The translations under genes were made by a program, and so were the position numbers. A DNA stretch of 64,000 nt from Albibacterium sp035514885 (GTDB lineage: Bacteria > Bacteroidota > Bacteroidia > Sphingobacteriales > Sphingobacteriaceae): contig NZ_DATJCH010000016.1 of the NCBI RefSeq assembly GCF_035514885.1, positions 1-64,000 of the forward strand, given 5' to 3'. Shown piece after piece: positions 42,918-52,056 of this stretch. The notes beneath the pieces were generated by a model. It had not been told where the DNA came from. It did not search any database and worked only from the letters and a program-made list of their open reading frames with translations. The number at the start of each line of letters is the position of its first letter. Position 1 is the stretch's first letter.

Positions 42918-43978
42918 TGAAAAGAGGAATAATAACTGGAATTATTGTCATTGTTGTAATAGCCTTAATTGCATGGGTACTCACTTCTAATAAAAAAGAA
43001 AATGAAGCCAAAACAGCTATTGTTGCTGAAGATATCGGTACCGTTCTTGTAAAAACTGTTGTTGCCAAAAAAGAAAGCATTGATTTAGACTTTACTTCTA
43101 ATGGAAATTTTGCTGCCAAACAGGACTTAGATTTACTTGCGGAAACAAGCGGAAGGGTAACTCAAATCATGGTAAAAGAAGGCTCAAGAGTCTCTAAAGG
43201 TCAGGTTTTAGTTAAAATTGATCCGGAGTATGCTTCTTTAGATTTACAAAATGCGGAAGTTGCTTATCAGAAATTAAAGACCGATATGGCTCGTTATCAA
43301 AGCTCATTTGAGACTGGCGGAGTTACTCGCGCACAGTTAGACGAAATTACTTTCAATTTAAAGACTGCAGAGAACCGTGTGCAACAAGCTAAACGCAGAG
43401 TACAAGATTCATATATCAACGCTCCGATATCAGGTGTTGTAAACCAACGTGCTATCGAGTTAGGTGCTTATGTTTCTCCCGGAACACTTTTATTCAACCT
43501 TGTTGATATCTCAACGTTGAAATTACAGGTTTCAGCAAACGAGTCTCAGGTGGTAAATATCCACTTGGGTGATGAGGTTGCTATTTCAACTTCAGTGTTT
43601 CCAGATAAAGAATTTTCAGGTAAAGTTACCTTTATTGCTTCTAAAGCTGATAATACCTTAAACTACCCCGTAGAGATTGAAGTTTCTAATCCGGAACCCA
43701 ATACAATACGCGCAGGTATGTATGCCACAGCTACCTTCAAGTTTCCAAAACAAGAAGCACAAATTACTGTGCCACGTTCTGCTTTTGTAGGAGGTGTAAG
43801 CAGCAACCAGCTATTTGTTTTAGAAAACGGCAATACCGCTAAACTTAAAACAGTAGTCTCGGGAAGAGTTGTAGGTGAACAGGTTGAGATAGTAAGTGGC
43901 TTAAATGAGGGAGAAGTTGTAATTACAAGTGGCCAGATTAATTTAGTGGACGGTACTCAAGTTTCTCCTCAAAAATAA
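42917..43978 (+). CDS. RND efflux periplasmic adaptor (membrane fusion protein)
   Basis: 353 residues. An N-terminal membrane anchor (about 5-22, IITGIIVIVVIALIAWVL) is followed by a biotinyl-lipoyl-like domain (ETSGRVTQIMVKEGSRVSKG), an alpha-helical hairpin (LQNAEVAYQKLKTDMARY ... AENRVQQAKRRVQD), its lipoyl return half (INAPISGVVNQRAIELGAYV), and a beta-barrel (DEVAISTSVFPDKEFSGKV). It joins the TolC-like duct to the pump. The 1-bp overlap with the tolC-like gene implies translational coupling. Confidence 0.95.
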   Translation: MKRGIITGIIVIVVIALIAWVLTSNKKENEAKTAIVAEDIGTVLVKTVVAKKESIDLDFTSNGNFAAKQDLDLLAETSGRVTQIMVKEGSRVSKGQVLVKIDPEYASLDLQNAEVAYQKLKTDMARYQSSFETGGVTRAQLDEITFNLKTAENRVQQAKRRVQDSYINAPISGVVNQRAIELGAYVSPGTLLFNLVDISTLKLQVSANESQVVNIHLGDEVAISTSVFPDKEFSGKVTFIASKADNTLNYPVEIEVSNPEPNTIRAGMYATATFKFPKQEAQITVPRSAFVGGVSSNQLFVLENGNTAKLKTVVSGRVVGEQVEIVSGLNEGEVVITSGQINLVDGTQVSPQK

Positions 43979-44012
43979 ACATCTGCACCTTTAAAAATTT
44001 AATTATCTACAG

Positions 44013-47000
44013 ATGAAAATTTCTGATATTTCTATAAAAAGGCCTTCACTGGTTATTGTTGTATTTACTGCCCTGAGCTTACTGGGTCTTTTGAGTTATT
44101 TTTCATTGAACTATGAAATGTTACCCAAATTTACTCCGGCAGTGGTATCTGTTTCTACTATTTACCCTGGTGCATCGCCTAATGAAGTAGAAAATACGGT
44201 TACTAAGAAACTTGAAGATGCTGTTTCCTCGCTTGAGAATGTAAAGAAAATAGATGCCGTTTCTTTTGAAAGTCTTTCCTTAATCACCATTACCTTAAAT
44301 AGCGGTGCGGATGTTGATTTGGCATTAAATGAGGCCCAACGTAAGATAAATGCAATTTTAGCAGACTTACCGGATGATGTTAGAACACCTTCTCTAGCTA
44401 AGTTTTCGTTGGATGACTTGCCTATCATCACCCTTGCAGCTACATCCAGCATGACCGAGTCTGAATTCTATGACCTCCTTGACAAAAGGGTACAACCCCT
44501 TTTATCACAGATTCCAGGCGTTGCACAAGTTAACTTAGTGGGTGGACAAGAACGTGAAATTCAGGTTAACTTAAATGCTCCCAAACTGGAAGCTTATGGC
44601 TTATCACCATTGGATGTACAGCAGGTTATTTTAACCTCAAACTTGGATTTTCCTACAGGTAGTATAAAAACCCAAGAACAGGATATATTGGTCCGCTTGT
44701 CGGGAAAATACAAATCTGTAGAAGAGCTACGTAATTTGGTAGTTAAAACGACAGATGATGGGTCGCAGGTTCGCATGCAAGATATTGCTGATGTGCAAGA
44801 CACGCAGAAAGATGTAGAAAAGCTGTCACGATTTAACAGAAAGAGCTCCGTTGCAATACAGGTTCTTAAAACTTCAGACGCTAATGCTGTTACTATCAGT
44901 GAAAGTGTAGCAGAAGCTTTACCTGTAATTGAGGCTGAATATGCAGCAGATAACCTATCGCTGCAAATTGCAAATGATGGTTCTGTATACACGCTGGAAT
45001 CTGCCAACGCGGTTGTTTTCGATTTAATCCTAGCTATCGTATTGGTTGCTTTTATAATGCTATTATTCTTACATAGTTTTAGAAATGCGGTTATCGTAAT
45101 GATTGCCATCCCGGTTTCTTTAATTTCAACCTTTATAGGAATGGAGTTGCTGGGCTTTACACTGAACCTGATGTCATTATTAGGTCTTTCACTAGTGGTC
45201 GGGATTTTAGTGGATGATGCTATTGTGGTTATCGAGAATATCTACAGGCACATGGAAATGGGTAAAAATAAGGTCAGGGCTTCTGTTGACGGAGCGAAGG
45301 AAATAGGCTTTACCGTAGTTTCTATCACCTTTGTTATTGTGGTAGTGTTCTTACCTATATCTTTAAGTACCGGAATGGTATCTGATATTCTACGTGAATT
45401 TTGTGTAGTAGTTATTATTGCTACCTTATTGAGTTTACTGGTATCCTTCACCATTGTTCCACTGGTTACATCCAGATTCGGAAAATTAGAAAAGATTACA
45501 AAAGATAAGCCATCAGGCCGTTTTATATTATGGTTTGAACAGCAACTTCACCGTTTTACAAGATGGATTACTGGCATTCTTGAATGGGCACTCGATCATA
45601 AGGCGATAACCTTAATAAGTGTAACGTTGCTATTGGTATCTTCATGTGGCTTGGTTGGCGGTGGATTTATCGGAACGGAGTTCTTTGCTCAAAGTGACCG
45701 TGGAGAATTCTTGGTACAATTAGAACTGCCAAAGGATGTTTCTATTGAACAAACAAATCAGGCTGCTTTTAAAACTGAAGAGTATTTATCTTCTAAACCT
45801 GAGATAGTTTCCTTAATAACTATGGTAGGGCAATCGAGTGAAGGTTCAAGCGGAACTTTGGCAACACCTTACAAAGCAGAAATAACTGTTAAATTGATTG
45901 ATAAAAGTAAGCGGGAATCCTCTGATATCTATGCTGCCAGGATAAGACAAGAACTCTCACAGTTATTGGTGGGCGTAAAAGTTAAAACAGTTCCAGTGAG
46001 TATTCTTGGAACAGCTCAGCAAGCACCAATAGAATTGGTGGTTACTGGTTCGGATCTGGATAGCATCATGTCTTATGCAGATAAGGCATTAGAAGCTTTA
46101 GCAAGTGTTCCGGGAGCTACTGGCACAAAACTATCAGTTGAAGGTGGAAATCCGGAAGTAGAGGTTGAAGTTGATCGTGATAAAATGGCCGCTTTAGGAC
46201 TAAGCTTACAGACTGTAGGTGCTACGATGCAAACGGCATTTAACGGAAATACCGATGGTAAGTTCCGACAAGGAGAATACGAATATGATATCAATATTCG
46301 ATTTGATAATTACGACAGGCGGAATATAAATGATGTTCGGAACCTATACTTTGCCAATAAAGATGGCAAGCTTATTCAACTATCACAGTTTGCTAACGTT
46401 AAAGAAGGCTCTGGTCCAAGCCGGTTAGAAAGAAGAGATAAATCGACTTCTGTTAAAGTACAGGGTCAGCCTGTAGGTCGGACAACTGGTAGTATCGTTG
46501 ATGATTTCCAAGTTAAACTTGATAATATTCCAAAGCCTTTGGGTGTAAATTACATTTGGAGTGGAGATGTGGAAAGCCAGGCTGAAGGTTTCGGTTCCTT
46601 GGCTGTTGCATTACTAATTGCCATTGTAATGGTGTATTTCATTATGGTTGCGTTATATGATAGCTTCGTTTATCCTTTTGTGGTTATGTTTTCTATTCCA
46701 CTATCGGTCATTGGATCTTTACTGGCACTGGCACTAACCAATAACAGTTTGAACATTTTTACCATTCTGGGATTGATTATGTTGATTGGATTGGTTGCAA
46801 AAAATGCAATTTTGTTAGTAGACTTTACAAATCAAATGAAAGCCCTGGGGCAATCAACCAGAGAAGCCTTAATTAATGCCAACCATGCTCGTTTAAGACC
46901 TATCCTTATGACAACCATTGCCATGGTATTTGGTATGCTCCCTATTGCTTTAGCAGCTGGTGCAGGTTCAGAATGGAAGAATGGATTGGCTTGGGTAATT

Positions 47001-47171
47001 ATTGGTGGTCTATTAAGCTCGCTGTTTCTTACTTTAATTATAGTTCCAGTTGTTTATCAAACATTTGACAGCATTTTACACAGGTTGGGTATGGACAAAC
47101 CACCTTTACCTGTTGACGAATTGCTTGAAGAGGAGTATGAACACAAGGAAATAAAACCAGAATACGAATAA
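44013..47171 (+). CDS. RND-family inner-membrane efflux pump
   Basis: 1052 residues with the AcrB/HAE1 layout: helix 1 near 15-35, a large periplasmic loop, a helix bundle near 335-500 carrying DDAIVVIENIYRHME (the relay aspartates sit in the GILVDDAIVV segment), a second loop, and a final helix bundle (LLIAIVMVYFIMVALYDSF, LVAKNAILLVDFTNQM). It is driven by the proton motive force. The substrate class cannot be told from sequence; HAE1-type drugs are more likely than metals because no metal-type (CusA) methionine relay is obvious. It ends the adaptor operon. Confidence 0.95.
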   Translation: MKISDISIKRPSLVIVVFTALSLLGLLSYFSLNYEMLPKFTPAVVSVSTIYPGASPNEVENTVTKKLEDAVSSLENVKKIDAVSFESLSLITITLNSGADVDLALNEAQRKINAILADLPDDVRTPSLAKFSLDDLPIITLAATSSMTESEFYDLLDKRVQPLLSQIPGVAQVNLVGGQEREIQVNLNAPKLEAYGLSPLDVQQVILTSNLDFPTGSIKTQEQDILVRLSGKYKSVEELRNLVVKTTDDGSQVRMQDIADVQDTQKDVEKLSRFNRKSSVAIQVLKTSDANAVTISESVAEALPVIEAEYAADNLSLQIANDGSVYTLESANAVVFDLILAIVLVAFIMLLFLHSFRNAVIVMIAIPVSLISTFIGMELLGFTLNLMSLLGLSLVVGILVDDAIVVIENIYRHMEMGKNKVRASVDGAKEIGFTVVSITFVIVVVFLPISLSTGMVSDILREFCVVVIIATLLSLLVSFTIVPLVTSRFGKLEKITKDKPSGRFILWFEQQLHRFTRWITGILEWALDHKAITLISVTLLLVSSCGLVGGGFIGTEFFAQSDRGEFLVQLELPKDVSIEQTNQAAFKTEEYLSSKPEIVSLITMVGQSSEGSSGTLATPYKAEITVKLIDKSKRESSDIYAARIRQELSQLLVGVKVKTVPVSILGTAQQAPIELVVTGSDLDSIMSYADKALEALASVPGATGTKLSVEGGNPEVEVEVDRDKMAALGLSLQTVGATMQTAFNGNTDGKFRQGEYEYDINIRFDNYDRRNINDVRNLYFANKDGKLIQLSQFANVKEGSGPSRLERRDKSTSVKVQGQPVGRTTGSIVDDFQVKLDNIPKPLGVNYIWSGDVESQAEGFGSLAVALLIAIVMVYFIMVALYDSFVYPFVVMFSIPLSVIGSLLALALTNNSLNIFTILGLIMLIGLVAKNAILLVDFTNQMKALGQSTREALINANHARLRPILMTTIAMVFGMLPIALAAGAGSEWKNGLAWVIIGGLLSSLFLTLIIVPVVYQTFDSILHRLGMDKPPLPVDELLEEEYEHKEIKPEYE

Positions 47172-47189
47172 ATTCTTATGTTTGTCTAA

Positions 47190-47504
47190 ATGAAAGATCT
47201 TACATTAATCCGCTTTACACAAATAGCGTTTATAGAAGGAGTATCCACCGTGATACTCTTCTTTATTGCAATGCCTTTAAAATATTTAGCAGACTGGCCA
47301 CTTGGAGTGAAATACGTAGGCTGGGCACATGGTTTACTATTTATTACTTACCTGATTTTGCTGATTAGCTGCTGGTTTATATATAAATGGAGCTTCAAAA
47401 GGTTAGTTACATTCTTTATAGCCTCTTTAATTCCTTTCGCTCCCTTCTTTGTTGAAAGAGAGTTAAAAAGAGAAATGAAAGATAATTCATTTACGAATCG
47501 ATAA
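47190..47504 (+). CDS. DUF3817 small membrane protein
   Basis: 104 residues with three hydrophobic helices. It begins with FTQIAFIEGVSTVILFFIAMPLKY and includes GVKYVGWAHGLLFITY and PFAPFFVERELK, the pattern of DUF3817. Function is unknown. It starts 18 bp after the RND pump gene and may share its transcript. It converges with the LtaS-like gene 4 bp away. Confidence 0.85.
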   Translation: MKDLTLIRFTQIAFIEGVSTVILFFIAMPLKYLADWPLGVKYVGWAHGLLFITYLILLISCWFIYKWSFKRLVTFFIASLIPFAPFFVERELKREMKDNSFTNR

Positions 47505-47508
47505 CAGT

Positions 47509-49437
47509 TTATTTAACCGTTAATTCGTTATTTATCATGCGATTATTGTACTGCTGGATAAATGCTTTTAAATGATCTTCCATCGGCTGCTGAATTTCCG
47601 GCAGGGTGTTTACAATGTTATTCTTCAATAAAATATCAGTCTTTACGTTAAACAAAGCACTGCTTGTGTTTCCATCGCTCAATAACAAATAATCACCTTG
47701 ATGCAGACTAAAAGAGGTTCCGTTATTATTGACTACAAAATTGTTTGAGTCGGCTGCAAAAGCATCAAATCCAAAAGCAACATAGGGCTCGTCATAGTTT
47801 AGGAAATTGAGAACTGTTGGAGCAATATCAATTTGCTGAACCAAATGATCAGACATACCTTTTAGATCTCCTCCCGGGTAATAAAATACAATGGGGATGG
47901 AATAAGAGCCAAGCAATGTTTGATATTCGGGATGATAAGAAACTGTTGCATGATCTGCACAGAGTACAAAAAGTGTATTATTAAACCATGGCATTTTAGA
48001 AGCCGTTTCAAAGAACTCTCGAATAGCCATATCTGTATAACCCATCGGCTCCTGAACCTCTAGCGGGCCCTTTGGAAACTTTCCTATATATTTCTCGGGC
48101 ACCTTATAAGGATGATGGGATGATAGAGAAAAGAAGGTGGTAAAGAATGGTTGTTTAAATGTATTAATCTTCTGAGCCATGAATTGCATAAATGGCTCAT
48201 CCCATATTCCCCAAATACCATCAAAATCGGCATCATTGTTATATTCTGTTTTGCCGTAATAATGCTGAAAACCGGCTAACTTCGTATAAGATGAAAATCC
48301 CATGGAACCATTTGGCGCACCATGGAAGAAGGCTGTTTCATAGCCCTTTTGGCCGAGAAGCTTAGCAACACTATTCGTTTCATTACCTGAATAAATTGAA
48401 AGAACAAAAGGCTCCTCGATACTTGGAATTCCGGATATTATTGAAGGAAGTGCATCAATCGATTTACGACCATTTGCAAAAGTTTGGGTAAAGGTGTAGC
48501 TCTCAGCAATTAAGGAATCAAGAAAAGGAGTATAGCCTTTGTAGCTTCCATTATCGAGATTCTTATTCAATATTCCGACATGCTCTTTTCCTAAGCTCTC
48601 AATAATTAAAAATACAACGTTCAAAGGCTTGAAAGTACTATCGGGATGAGGGTTATGGACCGGATTATAAATAGACTTAAGTTCTTCTTCATCAAAGTAA
48701 TGAACCGGTTTAAGTTTTACAGATCCTAAGGTTCTGAAAATAGAGAACGGTGTATTTAAAACGATATACATTTCTTCTGGTCGCTCTACATACTCACCGG
48801 CATTACTTAAAGTAATAGGACGCGTACTATGTCTCCAACCTCCGCGCATACCTACAATAGTTAAGCCTATAATCAATAGAAAAATGAGGCTATGAGTCCC
48901 GTAATTAAGAAGTTTAAATGGACGGGCCGATCTGATCTTCACACGATCATACAGCCACCAAAGAAGATAGAGAACCAGAATAAATACTAATAACAAATAC
49001 CAGTAATCTATAAAAAAATCGAATGTCAGTTTCAACTTATTCTCTTCATTTGAAAACTGCTCAAAGATGGTTCCCGTTGTTCTTTTTAACGTGAACTTAT
49101 AGTAGCCAAAATCTACAAGGTTTAGAGCGATCCCTATACCGTTGGTAATTATAAAGATCCACTTACATATTTTTTGATAACCGGAATGGTAACGAAAAGG
49201 GAAAGGAATACTCTGCAGCAGAATAAACAACGAGTTGATATAAAGCAAAGCTGCAATATCAAATTTAACCCCACCCAGCATGATTACAAACAGGTTCTTA
49301 GCTGTAACTGCAGGGAACAAACTGATATTTATAAAATAGAACCCTAAACGGAGCAGAGCATATATGCCCAATAATATTGCTATCCGATAAATTAGGGCAA
49401 GATAGATGTCTGGTTTTAAAATACTACGTGCATTCAT
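47509..49437 (-). CDS. LTA-synthase-like sulfatase-fold membrane enzyme
   Basis: 642 residues from ATG 49437. Five membrane helices lie in the first 200 residues. A sulfatase/alkaline-phosphatase-fold domain follows from about residue 265 (PLNVVFLIIESLGKEHVG). The metal-site and nucleophile segments are E in IESL, ANGRKSIDALPSIISG with a probable Ser nucleophile, and LFVLCADHATVSYHPEYQTLLGSYSIPIV with the D-H pair. Gram-positive LtaS polymerises glycerol phosphate; in Gram-negative Bacteroidota these proteins more likely transfer phosphoglycerol or phosphoethanolamine to lipid or glycan. The substrate is not proven. Confidence 0.88.
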   Translation of the reverse strand: MNARSILKPDIYLALIYRIAILLGIYALLRLGFYFINISLFPAVTAKNLFVIMLGGVKFDIAALLYINSLFILLQSIPFPFRYHSGYQKICKWIFIITNGIGIALNLVDFGYYKFTLKRTTGTIFEQFSNEENKLKLTFDFFIDYWYLLLVFILVLYLLWWLYDRVKIRSARPFKLLNYGTHSLIFLLIIGLTIVGMRGGWRHSTRPITLSNAGEYVERPEEMYIVLNTPFSIFRTLGSVKLKPVHYFDEEELKSIYNPVHNPHPDSTFKPLNVVFLIIESLGKEHVGILNKNLDNGSYKGYTPFLDSLIAESYTFTQTFANGRKSIDALPSIISGIPSIEEPFVLSIYSGNETNSVAKLLGQKGYETAFFHGAPNGSMGFSSYTKLAGFQHYYGKTEYNNDADFDGIWGIWDEPFMQFMAQKINTFKQPFFTTFFSLSSHHPYKVPEKYIGKFPKGPLEVQEPMGYTDMAIREFFETASKMPWFNNTLFVLCADHATVSYHPEYQTLLGSYSIPIVFYYPGGDLKGMSDHLVQQIDIAPTVLNFLNYDEPYVAFGFDAFAADSNNFVVNNNGTSFSLHQGDYLLLSDGNTSSALFNVKTDILLKNNIVNTLPEIQQPMEDHLKAFIQQYNNRMINNELTVK

Positions 49438-49498
49438 TTTCACCTTAAAAAAGCACAAACATAATACCGAGTTTACAATTTCTTAATAAACCACAGTT

Positions 49499-49876
49499 CT
49501 AACGATAAGCATAGGTAATTTCAGTTTTACCATGTTCAGTAGGAACTCCGTCCTGATCAACATTTACGAATACCAGCCTATCAATGGTTAATATGCTCTT
49601 TCTCGTAATTTTATTTCTTACCTCACAGCAAAGAGTGATTGATGTTTTACCAAAATGAGTTGCTTTTATACCTAGTTCAATGATATCGCCCTTCTTTGCA
49701 GAACTAACAAAATTAATCTCAGAAATAAATTTGGTAACTACATGGGGGTTTCCTAGCTGAACAATGGCATAGATTACAGCTTCCTCATCTATCCATCTTA
49801 ATAATGTACCTCCGAACAAGGTGCCATTGGGGTTTAAATCTTCAGGTTTAACCCATTTACGTGTATGAAAATTCAT
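49499..49876 (-). CDS. Acyl-CoA thioesterase, hotdog fold (YciA-like)
   Basis: 125 residues with the acyl-CoA thioesterase hotdog pattern: VKPEDLNPNGTLFGGTLLRWIDE, then KFISEINFVSSAKKGDIIELG and VRNKITRKSIL. The NPNGTLFGG segment with the following D/E matches YciA/BFIT-type enzymes, which free CoA from acyl-CoAs. It lies downstream of lpdA but is separated by a terminator. Confidence 0.9.
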   Translation of the reverse strand: MNFHTRKWVKPEDLNPNGTLFGGTLLRWIDEEAVIYAIVQLGNPHVVTKFISEINFVSSAKKGDIIELGIKATHFGKTSITLCCEVRNKITRKSILTIDRLVFVNVDQDGVPTEHGKTEITYAYR

Positions 49877-49893
49877 CTAATAGTATTATAAAT

Positions 49894-49917
49894 AAAAAGA
49901 GCGGATGATATCCGCTC
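49894..49917 (-). terminator. Terminator of lpdA
   Basis: 8-bp arms GAGCGGAT (49899-49906) and ATCCGCTC (49910-49917) with a 3-nt loop, followed on the minus strand by a T-run. It begins 6 bp after the lpdA stop. Confidence 0.88.
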
Positions 49918-49922
49918 GAACT

Positions 49923-51326
49923 TTAAATATGTATTGCTCTGTTGGCTGTGGCCGCCAGAGCTGCTTCTTTTAATGCTTCAGTATAAGTAGGGTGGGCATG
50001 ACAAATACGAGCTATATCTTCTGCTGAGGCTCTATATTCCATCGCTACAACAGCTTCAGCAATCATATCCGCCACACGAGGGCCAATCATATGAACACCA
50101 AGTATTTCATCTGTGTCCGCATCGGCTAATACTTTAACAAAACCGTCAGTATCCATACTTGCTCTAGCTCTGCCACTTGCTTTAAAAGGGAAAGATCCTG
50201 ATTTGTATTTTTTACCGGCAGCCTTTAATTCCTCTTCTGTTTTACCTACGCTGGCAACTTCTGGCCATGTATACACAACTCCCGGAATTAAGTTATAATC
50301 AATATGAGGTTTTTGTCCTGCAATTAACTCTGCTACAAAGGTTCCTTCATCTTCGGCTTTATGAGCTAACATAGCTCCTTTAATTACATCCCCGATTGCA
50401 TAAACTCCTTTTACCGGTGTTTCCAGATTTTCATCTACAGGAACTTTTTTGCCACGCTCTTCAAGTGTTATTCCTATATTTTCTAAACCAAGGCTTTCTG
50501 TATAGGCAATCCGTCCAATAGCAACCAGACAATAATCTCCTTCAACTTTAACAGCCTCACCTTGCTTATTCTCTGCTGTAATTGTTACTTTCTTACCTTT
50601 AGTTGTTGCTCCGGTTACTTTATGATTCAACAGGAATTCGAAACCTAAACGCTTAAGTACTTTTTGCAATTCTTTTCCTAAACCTTTATCCATTGTTGGA
50701 ACAATGGAATCGGCATATTCTAATACCGTTACTTTGGATCCTAAACGCGCATATACAGAGCCTAATTCCAATCCGATTACTCCTCCGCCGATTAAAACCA
50801 AATGCTTAGGAACTTCTTGTAGATTCAAAGCTTCTGTTGAAGTAATAATCCGCTTTTTATCTATTTTAATGGATGGCAATGAAAATGGTTTGGAACCAGT
50901 AGCGATCACAACATTCGTCGCCGTAATAGTTTCCGATTTTCCCTCATCCTTTGTTATTTTTATTGTGTTCTTATCAACAAATGAACCCATTCCCTGATAG
51001 GAGGCGATTTTATTCTTCTTAAATAGAAAATCAATACCACCAGTTGTTTGCTCTACAACTTCATTTTTCCGCTTAATCATTTGAGCGATATCAACAGAAA
51101 GATTATCTAACTTAATACCGTGAGCTGCAAAATGCTTATCAGCATTGTAGAAATGCTCACTAGAATCCAGCAGAGCCTTCGATGGGATACAGCCCACATT
51201 TAGACAAGTGCCACCAAAGCTGTTATATTTTTCAATAACTGCTGTTTTTAAGCCTAATTGTGCACAACGAATTGCACTAACATATCCACCAGGACCGCTT
51301 CCGATAATTACGACGTCGTATTGCAT
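49923..51326 (-). CDS. lpdA: Dihydrolipoyl dehydrogenase (E3)
   Basis: Re-oxidises dihydrolipoamide for the 2-oxo-acid dehydrogenases, passing electrons via FAD to NAD+. The 467-residue protein has the FAD motif VIIGSGPGGY (6-15), the redox disulfide C41-x4-C46 (GGTCLNVGCIPSK), the NAD motif LIGGGVIGLELG, and the C-terminal catalytic HAHPTYTEALKEA. It is a stand-alone gene 3 kb from sucAB and likely serves several complexes. Confidence 0.96.
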   Translation of the reverse strand: MQYDVVIIGSGPGGYVSAIRCAQLGLKTAVIEKYNSFGGTCLNVGCIPSKALLDSSEHFYNADKHFAAHGIKLDNLSVDIAQMIKRKNEVVEQTTGGIDFLFKKNKIASYQGMGSFVDKNTIKITKDEGKSETITATNVVIATGSKPFSLPSIKIDKKRIITSTEALNLQEVPKHLVLIGGGVIGLELGSVYARLGSKVTVLEYADSIVPTMDKGLGKELQKVLKRLGFEFLLNHKVTGATTKGKKVTITAENKQGEAVKVEGDYCLVAIGRIAYTESLGLENIGITLEERGKKVPVDENLETPVKGVYAIGDVIKGAMLAHKAEDEGTFVAELIAGQKPHIDYNLIPGVVYTWPEVASVGKTEEELKAAGKKYKSGSFPFKASGRARASMDTDGFVKVLADADTDEILGVHMIGPRVADMIAEAVVAMEYRASAEDIARICHAHPTYTEALKEAALAATANRAIHI

Positions 51327-51373
51327 ATTTTATGATATTGGTTCTCAAAGTTAAGGAATAAAAAAATCTATAC

Positions 51374-51411
51374 AAGAAAGAAGGCAGCCAAAATTGACTG
51401 CCTTCTTTCTT
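51374..51411 (-). terminator. Terminator of the azurin gene
   Basis: A 14-bp perfect outer stem (AAGAAAGAAGGCAG with its complement) at 51374-51387 and 51398-51411, with a partial inner stem. On the minus strand the T-rich arm serves as the run. It begins 19 bp after the azurin stop codon. Confidence 0.85.
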
Positions 51412-51429
51412 ATTGAACTTGTATGATAA

Positions 51430-51948
51430 TTACTCAACAATAATTTTACCATTCATCGTACCCCAGTGTCCAGGGAAGCTACAAACGAACTCATACTCGC
51501 CAGCTTCAGGAATTGTGAAAGTAATAGTATCACTTTCATCTGGTCCTAATAATTTAGTGTGAGCAATGATTGATGAAGCATATGTTGCAGGGATATAGTC
51601 GTTATCCTTTGCTTTAAAAGCTTCGCCACCAAAAGCTGCTAAATCAGTTCCTGGAGCTAATACAACGAAATTATGTCCCATTGCTTCTTTAGGCAATGTT
51701 CCTACATTATGTAATGTAATTTGAACTTCTTGTCCAGCTTTAACTGTAAAAGATGTTTGGTTGAATTTCATTTGATCATTAGACTCAATCTCAAACACTG
51801 CAGGTGCTAGATTAGAGTTGTCAGTTGCCACCTCTGTTGCAGCAACAGAAGTAGTGTCAGAACCTTCAGTTGCATTTTGAGAACTACCTCCGCATGATGC
51901 TAAGAATAAAACAGCTGCAGCTGCAGGTGCTAATAATAACTTTTTCAT
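51430..51948 (-). CDS. Azurin-type blue-copper lipoprotein
   Basis: 172 residues. The lipobox LFLASC makes C19 the lipidated residue. A Ser/Thr/Ala-rich linker (about 20-50) follows, then the cupredoxin domain. Type 1 copper ligands are H92 (MGHNFVVLAPG), C156, H161 and M165 in CSFPGHWGTM, with the azurin spacing of 5 and 4. It carries single electrons in the periplasm, anchored to a membrane. Most azurins are soluble; a lipoprotein form with a Thr-rich tether is common in Bacteroidota. It has its own -7 box and terminator. Confidence 0.95.
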   Translation of the reverse strand: MKKLLLAPAAAAVLFLASCGGSSQNATEGSDTTSVAATEVATDNSNLAPAVFEIESNDQMKFNQTSFTVKAGQEVQITLHNVGTLPKEAMGHNFVVLAPGTDLAAFGGEAFKAKDNDYIPATYASSIIAHTKLLGPDESDTITFTIPEAGEYEFVCSFPGHWGTMNGKIIVE

Positions 51949-51985
51949 GTTTTTTAATTTTTTTAGATTATTAAGTTTTGTATTA

Positions 51986-51993
51986 CAAACATA
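51986..51993 (-). promoter_or_regulatory. Candidate -7 box for azurin
   Basis: On the minus strand it reads TATGTTTG, a full match to TAnnTTTG, 38 bp upstream of the azurin ATG. The T-rich stretch between the box and the ATG is an AU-rich leader. Confidence 0.5.
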
Positions 51994-52056
51994 CGTAATT
52001 AGTAAATGTTTGAATATTATTTTTTAATGTTTTATCATTTTTTACACTATTTTGAA

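Noticed and set aside
44594..45109. 171-residue antisense frame inside the RND pump gene
   Set aside because: Shadow of the plus-strand gene; Ser/Thr/Cys-rich composition typical of antisense translation.
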